DNA from: JADKIH01 sp964486655
Lineage (GTDB): Bacteria; Bacteroidota; Bacteroidia; AKYH767-A; 2013-40CM-41-45
Reading direction: 5' to 3'
Length of the DNA: 5,456 nt
Assembly: GCA_964486655.1 (NCBI GenBank)
Contig: CAZAON010000423.1
Location: 1-5,456, forward strand
The notes below the pieces were generated by a model. It had not been told where the DNA came from and ran no database searches. It saw nothing but the letters and a program-made list of their open reading frames with translations. The position numbers and the translations under genes are program-made. Below, piece after piece: positions 5,282 through 5,456 of this stretch. Position 1 is the first letter of the stretch, and every line of letters starts with the position of its first letter.

Positions 5282-5456
5282 TCAACCTTTGCGCTGCCTG
5301 ATCGCTTCAAAAAGCACCACTCCGCATGCCACAGAAACATTCAAAGACGATATCGTTCCCATAAGAGGAATCTTAAGTAACAAGTCCGAAGTTCGTATCA
5401 AATCATTCGAAACACCATCCTCCTCCGAACCCATAATTATTGCCAGCGGTCCCGAT
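5282..5456 (-). CDS. rlmB: 23S rRNA 2'-O-methyltransferase of the SpoU/TrmH family, C-terminal part (RlmB-like)
   Basis: Only the last 57 codons are present, ending in TGA at 5284-5282; the rest lies beyond the right edge. Seen: LAIIMGSEEDGVS (residues 4-16 of the fragment), which is SPOUT motif 2 with its Glu, and LKIPLMGTISSLNVSVACG (27-45), which is motif 3 with the SLNVS cofactor-binding loop, followed by the final LFEAIRQR helix. Known of the family: these enzymes fold into an alpha/beta trefoil knot, work as dimers and methylate ribose 2'-OH groups from S-adenosylmethionine. RlmB acts at G2251 of 23S rRNA (E. coli numbering). The ending IRQR resembles RlmB, but TrmH- or TsnR-like relatives cannot be ruled out without the N-terminus. 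Confidence 0.85.
   Translation of the reverse strand, partial: SGPLAIIMGSEEDGVSNDLIRTSDLLLKIPLMGTISSLNVSVACGVVLFEAIRQRKG

Noticed and set aside
5077..5340. Minus-strand frame of 87 codons
   Set aside because: It overlaps the rlmB-like coding sequence in another frame and then runs through the AATCTGCG repeats.
5192..5380. Plus-strand frame of 62 codons
   Set aside because: It consists of repeat DNA plus the antisense of the rlmB-like gene.

Overview
The window reads as a piece of chromosome from a Bacteroidota (Bacteroidetes) bacterium. Four things point that way. A type IX secretion (T9SS) C-terminal sorting-domain fragment lies at 2004-2195. A promoter of the Bacteroidetes TTTG / TAnnTTTG type sits in front of the tRNA genes. 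A two-component-regulator propeller motif occurs in the partial gene at the left end. The intergenic DNA is AT-rich and carries many AATCTGCG-like repeats. Order or genus cannot be fixed from the sequence alone. All genes that look intact are on the minus strand, so transcription runs from right to left.

Right to left: the window opens (5456-5282) with the last 57 residues of a SpoU/TrmH-family 2'-O-methyltransferase, most likely RlmB of 23S rRNA. A 632-base intergenic stretch (4650-5281) follows. It holds a cluster of CGCAGATT/AATCTGCG repeats, an AT-rich segment without genes, a weak promoter candidate and a 7-bp tandem repeat. Next is a complete, secreted M23 (LytM-type) cell-wall metallopeptidase of 571 residues with all zinc-binding motifs. 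Then come three tRNA genes, in transcription order Ser(GCT), Pro(TGG) and Arg(TCT). They are probably one transcript from a well-matched promoter at 2872-2901. The Ser-Pro spacer carries a 12-bp tandem repeat and a long imperfect inverted repeat.

Left of the tRNAs the character changes to AT-rich DNA with short, poorly conserved and partly decayed genes. An orphaned T9SS sorting domain on the plus strand abuts a minus-strand beta-rich, outer-membrane-like ORF that seems to have lost its 5' end, which looks like a rearrangement junction near 2004. A possible three-gene minus-strand unit follows: a membrane-anchored or secreted 171-residue protein with four cysteines, a 51-residue lipoprotein candidate, and an NTF2/SnoaL-like protein whose start codon overlaps the lipoprotein stop (ATGA). 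The window ends with the first 59 codons of a signal-peptide-bearing propeller protein.

I see no convincing new multi-gene system, CRISPR array, transposase or phage gene. The most useful second-look items are the truncated-gene junction near 2004, the small lipoprotein overlapping the NTF2-like gene, and the structured spacer inside the tRNA transcript.
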